The position numbers were made by a program, and so were the translations under genes. This document shows, piece by piece, positions 8,866 through 17,210 of a stretch of 64,000 nt of DNA (its first letter is position 1; each line of letters starts with the position of its first letter). The notes beneath the pieces were generated by a model, which did no database searches, had not been told where the DNA came from, and saw only the letters and a program-made list of their open reading frames with translations. The stretch lies in assembly GCF_009363115.1 (NCBI RefSeq), contig NZ_CP045298.1:4709501-4773500 (forward strand). Reading direction: 5' to 3'. The stretch is from Paenibacillus brasilensis (GTDB lineage: Bacteria; Bacillota; Bacilli; Paenibacillales; Paenibacillaceae).

Positions 8866-10002
8866 ATGACAAAAACAGAAGCGTGGCTGGAGCAATCGTG
8901 GGAGCTGGCTTTGGACAAAACGCTTGCCTTGGCGGCAAGGCTGGGGGACGCTTTTCCCCATGTTGCGGAGGGCGGACGCTATGACAAGCGTGAGGAAGCG
9001 TGGTGGACAGCAGGCTTTTATCCGGGACTGCTATGGCTTGTAAACCGGGCTCGCCCTGACAGCGGAGCCGCCGGGATTGCGCAGCGGTGCGAGAGTCGTT
9101 TGGAAAAAGTGCTCTTTAACAGTGAAGCAGTAGACCATGATCTTGGCTTTATTTGGATGCTGAGCGGTGTAGCCGCCTATTGCTTGACCGGAGATGCAGA
9201 GTCCAGAAGACGGGGGCTGCTGGCTGCCAATCTGCTGGCCGCTCGTTTTAACGTGAACGGTCGCTTTATTCGCGCGTGGAATTTCCAATCGAAGGACATG
9301 GATACACGGGGTGTTGCGATTATAGACAGCATGATGAATCTTCCCTTGCTCTATTGGGCCTCGGAGGAAAGCGGAGATCCTCGCTTTGCTGCCCTGGCTG
9401 TGCAGCATGCGGATACCGTGGCCCGTGAATTTGTCCGTGCGGATGGCTCCATCGCACATGTGGTCGAATTTGATCCGGAGATTGGAAAAAGGGTCACCGA
9501 GCATGGCGGGCAGGGGTTCGCTCCCGGTTCTGCCTGGGCACGTGGCACGGCATGGGCTCTGTACGGTTTTACGCTTTCGTACGGATACACGCGCGATTCG
9601 CGCTATTTAAAGGTAGCTGAGAACACAGCAGACTTTTTCCTGTCCCAACTGGGAGATGCTTGTCTGCCTGTGTGGGATTTTAGAGCCGGAGAGGAACATC
9701 GCGAAGCATGGGATTCATCTGCTGCGGCCATTGCGGCAAGCGGTTTGCTGGAACTGGCAAAATATTCGACGCGTGCAGAGCATTTTACCCAAGCGGCAGA
9801 GTCCATTCTTATGGGCTTGCATCACACATGCACGGCGTGGGGCGAGGACCGCGAGGGATTGCTGATGAACGGAACGGTACATTATCCTGAGCAAAAATAC
9901 ATCAACGTTCCCATTATCTACGGCGATTATTTCTTTGTTGAGGCATTGGCAAAGCTGCGCGGAGAAGAAGGTTTGTTTAGTGTTGAAAGCAAAACAATAT
10001 AG
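8866..10002 (+). CDS. GH88 unsaturated glucuronyl hydrolase
   Basis: The 378-residue length matches the Bacillus sp. GL1 unsaturated glucuronyl hydrolase. The two catalytic aspartates of that family are in place: Asp92 in VDHDLGFIW and Asp154 in AIIDSMMNLPLLYW. WWTAGFYPGLLW, WARGTAWALYG and YPEQKYINVPIIYGDYFFVEAL complete the six-hairpin barrel signature. The enzyme hydrates the C4-C5 double bond of the unsaturated uronate left by a lyase, so that the sugar opens and is released. No signal peptide is seen; action is cytoplasmic. GGGGAGAGG lies upstream. This gene gives the firmest functional label to the operon. Confidence 0.93.
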   Translation: MTKTEAWLEQSWELALDKTLALAARLGDAFPHVAEGGRYDKREEAWWTAGFYPGLLWLVNRARPDSGAAGIAQRCESRLEKVLFNSEAVDHDLGFIWMLSGVAAYCLTGDAESRRRGLLAANLLAARFNVNGRFIRAWNFQSKDMDTRGVAIIDSMMNLPLLYWASEESGDPRFAALAVQHADTVAREFVRADGSIAHVVEFDPEIGKRVTEHGGQGFAPGSAWARGTAWALYGFTLSYGYTRDSRYLKVAENTADFFLSQLGDACLPVWDFRAGEEHREAWDSSAAAIAASGLLELAKYSTRAEHFTQAAESILMGLHHTCTAWGEDREGLLMNGTVHYPEQKYINVPIIYGDYFFVEALAKLRGEEGLFSVESKTI

Positions 10003-10186
10003 TGCGTAAAGTTGGGCAAAATAAAAGCAACACTAGGGAAGCTTGTATTTTCTCTAATTGAAATGAACAGCGAAGGAAAGCGGCTTGGATTCTGGCACGC
10101 CTCCGGGCGTAACTGGATTGAAGCTATTTCTTTTGTGACTATTTATATCATTTACATTGTGGTCGCTTTTACTGCGAAAAAACAGG

Positions 10187-10493
10187 GAGTCTACGATCTT
10201 TGTGCCAACACCTTAGTTGTGAATACTTCCAATGCGTCAGAGCAGGCTGCGAATAGCGTGGCCCATAAGGAAGCTGTCTCCACAACACTGACTACCCGAG
10301 AATACACTGACGCTCAAAACGTAAAGCTCTGATTTCGGTAAATCCTCAGAGAATCATGTATGTGGGTATTGAGCCGGGGGATTTGCTTACCTTGGGTGTA
10401 CATCTAGTGGGTGCAAGCCTAAGCGTCATCCAATCCCAAATCGTGTCTGGGACCTCACCAAGTTTCTTCGGAAATAAAGTATTAGGCTAGCCC
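10187..10493 (+). pseudogene. Remnant of an iron-siderophore ABC transporter substrate-binding protein
   Basis: Two short frames together resemble the N-terminal region of a FecB/FhuD-type lipoprotein. The first gives a cysteine followed by a Ser/Ala/Thr-rich linker and TTREYTDAQNVKL. After a frame change near 10331, the second gives NPQRIMYVGIEPGDLLTLGVHLVGASLSVI, the start of the binding lobe. It then runs into unrelated residues and a stop at 10491-10493, so about 250 residues are missing. The stretch 10012-10186 carries a hydrophobic segment of unknown origin. Probably debris of an iron-uptake locus. Confidence 0.6.
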
Positions 10494-10503
10494 TGAAAAT
10501 GAA

Positions 10504-10560
10504 ACAGCGGTGGACCAGGACTTGAAAAAATAAAGTCTAGACTGCCGCTGCTTTTGTTGT
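10504..10560 (+). terminator. Hairpin after the siderophore-binding remnant
   Basis: CAGCGG near 10504 pairs with CCGCTG near 10545, enclosing further pairing, and is followed by CTTTTGTTGT. It may be the surviving terminator of the lost transporter operon. Confidence 0.4.
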
Positions 10561-10609
10561 GCCATCGTCTCCCGTTAAAGCTGGATCTTCGAAAATTTTG
10601 TCTCCCTAT

Positions 10610-11092
10610 TCATTTTAGTTCCAACTCCATAAACACATCCGCTCTTACATAGGGCATGGGCCCGAGTTGCTCAATAGGAACGTGCTTGAACCCAACCGAT
10701 TCGTAAAGATGAACAGCGTTTGGTAGCCTGGTGCTACTGCCCAAAAAGAGAGAAGTTGCGCCAAGCACGCGTGCGCGGTTAATGGCGGCATGGATGATTC
10801 TCCGTCCGTATCCGCGCCCTCGCGACTCGGGTGTAACGCCCATTTTCGAAAGCTCGAACACGCCAGCTCCGGTCGGAACGAGTGCAACGCATCCAACGAT
10901 TGACTCGCCAGCGCGCGCGATGAGTACGTCTCCTCCTCGGTTCAAGATGTTCACCACCGGGTCATCGAGGATGGCACGGTCCGCTTCTTCGATGGCGAAG
11001 AGGCGATCGATCCATTCCTCATTAATTGTTTTGAATGCCCGAGCTTCTTCGGGCGTCTGCATTGAAGTGATCGTGAGCACTGTTTCAAGCAT
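10610..11092 (-). CDS. GNAT-family N-acetyltransferase
   Basis: This 160-residue protein has the acetyl-CoA-binding motif A, SKMGVTPESRGRGYGRRII, followed by LGATSLFLGSSTRLPNAVHLYESVGF, the motif-B end of the GNAT fold. The start at 11092 is set by GGAGGT at 11099-11104. It transfers an acetyl group to an amine of unknown identity. It is divergent from the LysR gene at 11209, and the shared 116-base region carries a palindrome, so it is a plausible target of that regulator. Confidence 0.88.
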   Translation of the reverse strand: MLETVLTITSMQTPEEARAFKTINEEWIDRLFAIEEADRAILDDPVVNILNRGGDVLIARAGESIVGCVALVPTGAGVFELSKMGVTPESRGRGYGRRIIHAAINRARVLGATSLFLGSSTRLPNAVHLYESVGFKHVPIEQLGPMPYVRADVFMELELK

Positions 11093-11171
11093 GCTATTAC
11101 CTCCATTTGTATAGTCTACTTCCACTATAGAAAAAATCGAATAATTGATCAATGTCGATTATTTGATTATG

Positions 11172-11192
11172 ATCATAGATAATATCTATGAT
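11172..11192. promoter_or_regulatory. Palindromic operator between GNAT and LysR genes
   Basis: A perfect inverted repeat with 10-base arms (11172-11181 and 11183-11192) around one base. It ends 17 bases before the LysR start and fits an autoregulatory/divergent LysR site. Confidence 0.45.
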
Positions 11193-11208
11193 TGGACGGT
11201 GGCAACTA

Positions 11209-12075
11209 ATGGAACATCGATTATTGACTTATTTCTTAATGGTCTGCGAAGAGCTTCATTTTACGCGAGCGGCCGAACGGTTGTTGATCAGCCAGCCGAC
11301 GCTCAGCCATCAGATCCAATTGCTAGAGCACCAGCTAGGTATGCCGTTGTTTACCCGCATTGGTAAGAAGATTTATTTGTCCGAGGCGGGATATATTTTG
11401 CGAAGCCATGCGTTAAACGCCTTTCACGAGTTGGACCAAGCTCGGGTAGCCATCGAAGAGCTTAGAGGCATGAAGCGAGGCCGCCTGCGGATTGGCTGTG
11501 CGGGCAATCATCTACTTTTGCCTGCCATCACTGCGTTTTATCGGCGGTATCCGGAGATTGAGCTGTCTGTTCAAGAATTGGCGACCGAGGAAGTCAAGGA
11601 GGGGCTGCTCACCAATCGGGTCGATCTCGGTATTGTCTATCTACCGCTAGAGCACAAGCAGCAAGAGAGCATTGAGCTGTTCGAGGACGAGCTGCAACTT
11701 GCCGTCACGGCAGGACACCCACTCGCCGCGGCGGATGTCGTCCCACTCGTCGAGCTTCAAGCACATCCTATCGCCATGCTTCAGCCCAAGTTTCTCGTAC
11801 GCCAGTTCTTCGACAGGTATTGCGAGAATGCAGGCTTCCAAGCCAAGCCGATCCTGGAACTCTCCACTTTGGAATCATTGCTGCAGGTCGCGATGTCAGG
11901 TGTTGGTGCAGCCATACTGCCACGATCTTACCTCCAAACAGTTAACCAGCCTGCTATCAGCAAAATCTGCCTCAAAGATCCTGCTCCCACACGGAAGATT
12001 GGTCTGGTTTATCGCAAAACCTCCTATCTCAGTGCTGCAATGAAGACATTTATCACCCAAATGATGGTGCGATAA
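11209..12075 (+). CDS. LysR-family transcriptional regulator
   Basis: The 288-residue protein has an N-terminal HTH (MEHRLLTYFLMVCEELHFTRAAERLLISQPTLS is the conserved first 30-odd residues, seen as AAERLLISQPTLSHQI) and a C-terminal periplasmic-binding-like effector domain (GRLRIGC, DLGIVYLP, VAMSGVGAAILP). The ATG at 11209 matches the usual family start and follows GGTGG; an ATG at 11188 lies inside a palindrome and is less likely. It is divergent from a GNAT gene, the usual arrangement for a LysR target. The effector is unknown. Confidence 0.9.
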   Translation: MEHRLLTYFLMVCEELHFTRAAERLLISQPTLSHQIQLLEHQLGMPLFTRIGKKIYLSEAGYILRSHALNAFHELDQARVAIEELRGMKRGRLRIGCAGNHLLLPAITAFYRRYPEIELSVQELATEEVKEGLLTNRVDLGIVYLPLEHKQQESIELFEDELQLAVTAGHPLAAADVVPLVELQAHPIAMLQPKFLVRQFFDRYCENAGFQAKPILELSTLESLLQVAMSGVGAAILPRSYLQTVNQPAISKICLKDPAPTRKIGLVYRKTSYLSAAMKTFITQMMVR

Positions 12076-12327
12076 TTCTCGACGCATTCTAAAAATGCAT
12101 AATCTTGTTGAACTGCTGTTTGGAAAAAGTGACGATGCTGAATCCGGATCTCATTTCTTTTTAGTGATTGGGATGTAAAGACCATTGATTCGTCCTTTAT
12201 TTTAAAGAGATTCTTATTTCGACATAAAAAAATGCAGCCTGTTCTTACAGTTTACATATTCCTTTTAGGTCGTTTTGGGTTATAATGAAAGGATGCACAT
12301 TATGAACGAATTGGAGGCACAGCCCGA

Positions 12328-14295
12328 TTGACTACTTACCCTTTTGCCTTTGATCCGTCCAAGCCGTTTATTGAGCAGGCAAGTGACTGGATTGCGGATG
12401 TATTTTATGAAGTTTTGCCTGAAGTCGGTTTTGAGGTTCGGGATGAACAAATTTATATGGCATTTCAGCTGGAGCGTGCCTATAAGGAGAAAAAGACCAT
12501 TTTTGCGGAAGCAGGTGTGGGCACGGGCAAAACGCTGGTATACCTGCTGTACGCGATTGCATATGCACGGTACATGAGAAAACCTGCGATTATCGCCTGT
12601 GCGGACGAGTCACTGATCGAACAATTGGTGAAGCCGGAAGGGGATATCGCCAAGCTGGCACGGCATTTGAATCTGACGATTGATGCCAGACTGGGCAAGT
12701 CGCCGGATCAGTATATCTGCCTAAACAAGCTGGACGAGGCTCGAAGCGGGCTGGACGAGGATGCGGATGTCTTTCGTGATATTTATCAGGACTTGCCGGA
12801 TTTTGTCCATTTTCCAGACACGTTGCAGTCCTTCATCCCTTACGGGAACCGCAAAGAATATCCTGAGCTAACAGACAGACAATGGAGCAGACTGGGATGG
12901 GATGTTTTTCAAGACTGTCTCGTTTGTCATCAGCGTCATCGCTGCGGGCAGACGTTGTCCCGTGATCATTACCGCAAGGCGGTAGATTTAGTGATCTGCT
13001 CACATGATTTTTATATGGAGCATGTATGGACCTATGAGGCGAGAAAACGTGAGGGACAGCTCCCGTTGCTACCGGAGCACAGCTCTGTTGTCTTTGACGA
13101 AGGTCATTTGCTGGAGACAGCAGCACAGAATGCGCTCACCTACAAACTGAAGCATACACAATTCGAAGCGATTATTACCCGTCTGCTCGAGGGAGAAATA
13201 CGGGAATCCCTGGCAATGACGATTGAAGATGCGATATCCCAAAGTGAGGCTTTGTTTGCTGTGCTTCAAAAGAACAGCCAAGCTGTACATGGCTCGGATC
13301 GCAAGGAATTTAGTCTGGATGAGTCACTGATTCGAGAGGTGAACCGTTTCAGCGACTTGATCGGTACCATTGAAGAGGAGCTTGTCTTTGAAAGCGGACT
13401 ATTCTCGTTGGATGAGTACCAGCTCAAGATCGTGGAAGAGCATCTTGAAATGATCCAGACGGCCCTGGCTTTGTTCAAACGCCCTGAACGTTTGATTTCG
13501 TGGGTGATTGAGGATCAGGATGGATTAACGCTCGTGGTTATGCCCAAAATGGTAAAAGAGATTCTCAAGGAGCGGGTATTTGCCCAGCATATGCCTATCG
13601 TATTCTCGTCAGCTACCCTTTCCGTGGAGAACTCCTTTGACTACATGGCGCAGAGCCTCGGAATTGAAAATCCGCTGACATTTTCCGTGGCTTCACCTTA
13701 TGAGTATGCTGATCAGATGCAGGCGGCGCTGTATCCGTCACAACCGGGGCATAATCCTGTCGAAAGGGTGCTGGCGCTACTGGAGAAATCGCAAGGCAGA
13801 GCACTTATCCTGTTTCCTTCACAGGAGGAACTGGTTATATTTCAAACGGGCCTCACTGCTTATCCGGAGGCATCTGCTTATCGTTTTCTGTACGAAGGTT
13901 CGGCTGAAATCAGCCATCTGATCTCGGCTTTTCAGAATGATGAGGAAAGTGTCTTGTGCGCTGTTACTTTATGGGAAGGACTGGATATCCCTGGACCGTC
14001 TCTGTCGCATGTCATCATCTGGTCGCTGCCTTTTCCTCCAAATGATCCAGTGTTCACGTCTTTGCGCAAGGATGCGGCGGATCCATTTATGCAGATAGAT
14101 ATGCCTCATATGGCGCTTAGACTTAGACAAGGCATAGGACGTTTAGTTCGCTCGCGCAATGATCGGGGCTGGATCTCAATTATGGGTGAGGATTTAAATC
14201 GTCAAGAAGTACGTACTCAAGTTGAACAGCTACTGCCTGCGGGCGTAAAATGCACAGTAGTTGAAGGAAATCCGGAGGGAATAAAGACATGTTAA
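12328..14295 (+). CDS. DinG/XPD-like superfamily 2 DNA helicase
   Basis: The 655-residue protein carries Walker A (GVGTGKT, Lys68), a DEGH Walker B box in VVFDEGHLLE, and a late helicase motif LRQGIGRLVRSRNDRGW. Four cysteines, Cys131, Cys197, Cys200 and Cys206, are spaced as in the iron-sulfur cluster domain of XPD/DinG helicases. These are 5'-3' ATP-dependent DNA helicases involved in repair and resolving structures. The N-terminal exonuclease domain of some Firmicute DinG proteins is absent. The start is a TTG at 12328 with GGAGG ten bases upstream. It overlaps the next gene by 7 bases. Confidence 0.9.
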   Translation: MTTYPFAFDPSKPFIEQASDWIADVFYEVLPEVGFEVRDEQIYMAFQLERAYKEKKTIFAEAGVGTGKTLVYLLYAIAYARYMRKPAIIACADESLIEQLVKPEGDIAKLARHLNLTIDARLGKSPDQYICLNKLDEARSGLDEDADVFRDIYQDLPDFVHFPDTLQSFIPYGNRKEYPELTDRQWSRLGWDVFQDCLVCHQRHRCGQTLSRDHYRKAVDLVICSHDFYMEHVWTYEARKREGQLPLLPEHSSVVFDEGHLLETAAQNALTYKLKHTQFEAIITRLLEGEIRESLAMTIEDAISQSEALFAVLQKNSQAVHGSDRKEFSLDESLIREVNRFSDLIGTIEEELVFESGLFSLDEYQLKIVEEHLEMIQTALALFKRPERLISWVIEDQDGLTLVVMPKMVKEILKERVFAQHMPIVFSSATLSVENSFDYMAQSLGIENPLTFSVASPYEYADQMQAALYPSQPGHNPVERVLALLEKSQGRALILFPSQEELVIFQTGLTAYPEASAYRFLYEGSAEISHLISAFQNDEESVLCAVTLWEGLDIPGPSLSHVIIWSLPFPPNDPVFTSLRKDAADPFMQIDMPHMALRLRQGIGRLVRSRNDRGWISIMGEDLNRQEVRTQVEQLLPAGVKCTVVEGNPEGIKTC

Positions 14296-14588
14296 ATTTT
14301 ACATCGTACACGGTGGAGCAGATTAAAGACGCTTTTGGTATTTTGAGCGGGCAGCGGTATGAATTTATCATTGAGGTTGAAGTTGAAGAGGACGACGAGC
14401 TCTACACCGAAAACGGACTGCATATTCGCGCCCTTTATTTAGTAGACGAGGGAAAATCCAAATTGTTGAAGTATGAGCTGATTGAAAAAGCAACGAATCG
14501 TTACATTGATCTTGAACTTGAAGAAGATGAGTTGCAGGCCGTTGAGAGCTTTTGTAAAGAGCATGTAGAGGACGGGACTACAAAGTAA
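14289..14588 (+). CDS. Small acidic conserved protein (DUF6509-like)
   Basis: This 99-residue acidic protein starts MLNFTSYTVEQIKDAFGILSG and has alternating beta-strand-like segments, EDDELYTENGL and an acidic C-terminal helix (ELEEDELQAVESF). It resembles small Bacillales proteins classed as DUF6509, though I am not certain of that label. Its start overlaps the helicase stop by 7 bases, so it is translated with it. No function can be assigned. A terminator follows at 14643. Confidence 0.75.
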   Translation: MLNFTSYTVEQIKDAFGILSGQRYEFIIEVEVEEDDELYTENGLHIRALYLVDEGKSKLLKYELIEKATNRYIDLELEEDELQAVESFCKEHVEDGTTK

Positions 14589-14642
14589 TAGAATGGAACA
14601 TTTAGCTGATATAGCTAACCTATAACGATTCATGATGTATAA

Positions 14643-14675
14643 AGGAGTCCTGGCTTGATCAGGCTCCTTTTTTTC
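14643..14675 (+). terminator. Terminator of helicase operon
   Basis: AGGAG-T-CCTG pairs with CAGG-CTCCT around a seven-base loop and is followed by TTTTTTT. Confidence 0.85.
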
Positions 14676-14853
14676 ATGACCAGACAAGGGGATATTATTT
14701 GACAAATGCTTGAATTACACATAAAATCTTATTGCATCAATACTTACCGTATTACTATGTTTTTACGGAGATGATAGCGAACTTCTCCGACAATGGGTGT
14801 TATTTTTGACCATTGATTTATTTTGGATTCGCCATTAAAAGGAGCTTGAAATT

Positions 14854-15777
14854 ATGAATGTATATCACAATACTCTTGAACTTATTGGACGCACGCCACT
14901 CGTGGAGCTGAACAGCTATTCTCTACCGAGAGGAATTCGTTTGTTCGCCAAGCTGGAGTTTATGAATCCCGGCGGTAGTGTGAAGGACCGGGTGGGTAAG
15001 GCTCTCATTGAAAAAGCATTAAAGACAGGTCAGTTGAAGCCAGGCGGGACTTTAATTGAAGCAACAGCAGGTAATGCAGGTATTGGCCTTGCGATGGCGG
15101 CGCTTCATTACAATATCTCGGTTATTTTTGCTGTACCTGAGAAGTTCAGCCAAGAGAAACAGGACCTGATGAAGGCATTGGGAGCACGCATCGTTCATAC
15201 CCCGACAAGTGAGGGAATGAAGGGAGCCATCGAGAAAACAAAAGAATTGGCTGCTGAAATTAAAGATGCTTACTTGCCACGTCAATTCAGCAATCCGGAT
15301 AATCCAGAGGCATATTATACGACAATGGGCCCTGAAATTTGGAACGATCTGGATGGAAAAGTCGACGTATTTGTGGCAGGAGCAGGCTCGGGGGGAACAT
15401 TTATGGGAACCTCGCGTTATCTTAAGGAGCAAAACGCAGCCATTAAAACGGTAATCGTGGAGCCGGAAGGGTCCATTTTGAATGGCGGCGAGTCAGGTCC
15501 GCATAAAACAGAAGGAATTGGCATGGAATTGATCCCTGAGTTTGTGGATAAAGGGTATTTTAATGCCATTCATACGATTAGCGATGTTGATGCATTTAAC
15601 CGTGTCAAGGAACTGGCCGCACGTGAAGGAATTCTCGTTGGCAGTTCTTCAGGGTCTGCTTTGCATGCTGCTTTACTGGAAGCAGAGAGTGCACCGGACG
15701 GCGCACATATTGTAACCATTTTCCCGGATAGCAGCGAACGTTATCTGAGCAAAAAAATATATGAAGGCGGGATATAA
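14854..15777 (+). CDS. mccA: O-acetylserine-dependent cystathionine beta-synthase
   Basis: The 307-residue PLP enzyme belongs to the cysteine synthase/CBS family: the Schiff-base lysine is Lys44 in GGSVKDRVG, the substrate loop is ATAGNAG, and the phosphate-binding loop is GAGSGGTFMG. Pairing with a cystathionine gamma-lyase gene and the sequence style match Bacillus MccA (YrhA), which makes cystathionine from homocysteine and O-acetylserine. AGGAG lies before the ATG. The upstream 265 bases contain an AT-rich promoter area and a 6-bp hairpin (14766-14789), but no S-box or T-box that I can see; CymR control, as in Bacillus, is possible but no site was identified. Confidence 0.88.
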   Translation: MNVYHNTLELIGRTPLVELNSYSLPRGIRLFAKLEFMNPGGSVKDRVGKALIEKALKTGQLKPGGTLIEATAGNAGIGLAMAALHYNISVIFAVPEKFSQEKQDLMKALGARIVHTPTSEGMKGAIEKTKELAAEIKDAYLPRQFSNPDNPEAYYTTMGPEIWNDLDGKVDVFVAGAGSGGTFMGTSRYLKEQNAAIKTVIVEPEGSILNGGESGPHKTEGIGMELIPEFVDKGYFNAIHTISDVDAFNRVKELAAREGILVGSSSGSALHAALLEAESAPDGAHIVTIFPDSSERYLSKKIYEGGI

Positions 15778-15778
15778 A

Positions 15779-16909
15779 ATGAAACGCAAAACAAAACTGA
15801 TTCACGGTGGTCTTCCTACCGATCCCCATACAGGTGCGGTTAACGTTCCTATTTATCAGGTAAGCACTTATGAGCAAGAGGAGATTGGTGTTCACAAGGG
15901 CTACGAATATTCGCGTACAGGCAATCCGACCCGGTTTGCACTGGAAGAGCTGATCAAGGAGCTGGAGGAAGGCAAACGTGGTTTTGCATTTGGCTCCGGG
16001 ATGGCAGCGATCCATGCGGTATTTTCACTGTTCAATGCAGGAGATCATATTCTGCTGACGGATGATGTATACGGGGGCACCTATCGTATCGTAAGCAAGG
16101 TGCTCAGTCGGATCGGGATCGAGTCCACATTCGTGGATACGACTGACCTGGAGGCCATCTCCAAAGCAATCCGTCCGAATACGAAGGCACTGTATGTGGA
16201 AACGCCAACGAATCCGCTGTTGAAGGTTACAGACATTCGTGCAGTTTCGGAGCTGGTGAAAAAAAATAATCTGTTGTTGATTGTTGACAATACATTTGCC
16301 ACTCCTTATTGGCAGACACCTATTACACTCGGAGCGGATATCGTCGTTCACTCTGCTACCAAATATTTGGGTGGACACAGCGATGTTGTAGCCGGGCTGG
16401 CTGTAGTAAACAGCGACGAGCTGGGAGAGCAGCTTCATTTTGTGCAAAACGCCATTGGCGGTATTCTCGGCCCGCAGGATTCATGGTTATTGATCCGTGG
16501 TATCAAAACTTTGGGTCTGCGTATGGAAGCGATCGAGCAAAATGCGAAGGCAATTGCAGCCTTTTTGGAAGAGCATCCGAAGGTTAGCAAAGTATACTAC
16601 CCTGGACTGGAAAGCCACGCGCAGCATGAGCTGTCCAAAACACAGGCAGATGGCTTTGGCGGCATTATTTCCTTTGATGTAGGCAGCGATGCCAATGCGG
16701 TTGCACTCCTGAAAAAGGTGAAATATTTTACGCTGGCTGAGAGCTTGGGGGCGGTTGAAAGTCTGATTAGCGTTCCAGCACGTATGACACATGCCTCCAT
16801 CCCGGTAGAACGCCGTGCAGAGCTGGGTATTACTGAAGGTTTGGTGCGGATCTCAGTGGGGATTGAAGATATAGAGGATTTGATTGAGGATTTACAGGCA
16901 GCATTGTAG
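15779..16909 (+). CDS. mccB: Cystathionine gamma-lyase / homocysteine gamma-lyase
   Basis: The 376-residue enzyme is of the Cys/Met-metabolism PLP family. Visible motifs are YEYSRTGNPTR, the PLP-stacking DDVYGGTYR, VDNTFATPYW, and the PLP lysine Lys195 in SATKYLGGHSD. The ATG at 15779 has GGCGGGA upstream and lies one base after the mccA stop. Together with MccA it converts methionine-derived homocysteine to cysteine. MetC-type beta-lyase activity is a possible alternative, but the mccA neighbour favours gamma-lyase. Confidence 0.9.
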   Translation: MKRKTKLIHGGLPTDPHTGAVNVPIYQVSTYEQEEIGVHKGYEYSRTGNPTRFALEELIKELEEGKRGFAFGSGMAAIHAVFSLFNAGDHILLTDDVYGGTYRIVSKVLSRIGIESTFVDTTDLEAISKAIRPNTKALYVETPTNPLLKVTDIRAVSELVKKNNLLLIVDNTFATPYWQTPITLGADIVVHSATKYLGGHSDVVAGLAVVNSDELGEQLHFVQNAIGGILGPQDSWLLIRGIKTLGLRMEAIEQNAKAIAAFLEEHPKVSKVYYPGLESHAQHELSKTQADGFGGIISFDVGSDANAVALLKKVKYFTLAESLGAVESLISVPARMTHASIPVERRAELGITEGLVRISVGIEDIEDLIEDLQAAL

Positions 16910-16931
16910 GACTAAAAAAGGTATAAAGATC

Positions 16932-16967
16932 AAAAGAGGCGGCTGAGGCTGTCTCTTTTTCTTTTTT
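16932..16967 (+). terminator. Terminator of mccAB
   Basis: AAAAGAG (16932) pairs with CTCTTTT (16953) with partial inner pairing, followed by a T-rich tract. Confidence 0.75.
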
Positions 16968-16976
16968 GTTCCGATC

Positions 16977-17057
16977 TTATTGCTTTCCTCGAAAACCGAG
17001 TATAATGCTCGGCGGAGCGAAACTCGTGGAGCGCTCTGCTTTCTTCGGTTTTTTGGT
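16977..17057 (+). other. Structured intergenic segment; possible short RNA or second terminator
   Basis: A TATAAT at 17001-17006 is preceded at 18 bases by TTATTG, then CGGAGCG (17013-17019) pairs with CGCTCTG (17032-17038). AAAACCGA (16992-16999) also pairs with TCGGTTTT (17045-17052), followed by TTTT. This could be a small independent transcript of about 45 bases or a nested second terminator behind mccB. Confidence 0.35.
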
Positions 17058-17210
17058 TTATCACAGCTTCTTTTTTTGGAAAAACAGAGGAGTAAATAGA
17101 AATGATAACGAATAGTTTTATATAGTTGCTTTTAAGGTTAACGGAAAAATTTCTGGAAGAATATCGTGGTTACGTCTTTCGAGGAAACAAAAACCTGGAG
17201 GGGGAATGTT

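Noticed and set aside
10012..10332. A 106-codon gene after the GH88 enzyme
   Set aside because: Its start is a TTG without ribosome site and its second half is the linker of a broken siderophore-binding protein.
14766..14789. Hairpin before mccA as a riboswitch
   Set aside because: Only a 6-bp stem; no S-box or T-box conserved elements are visible.
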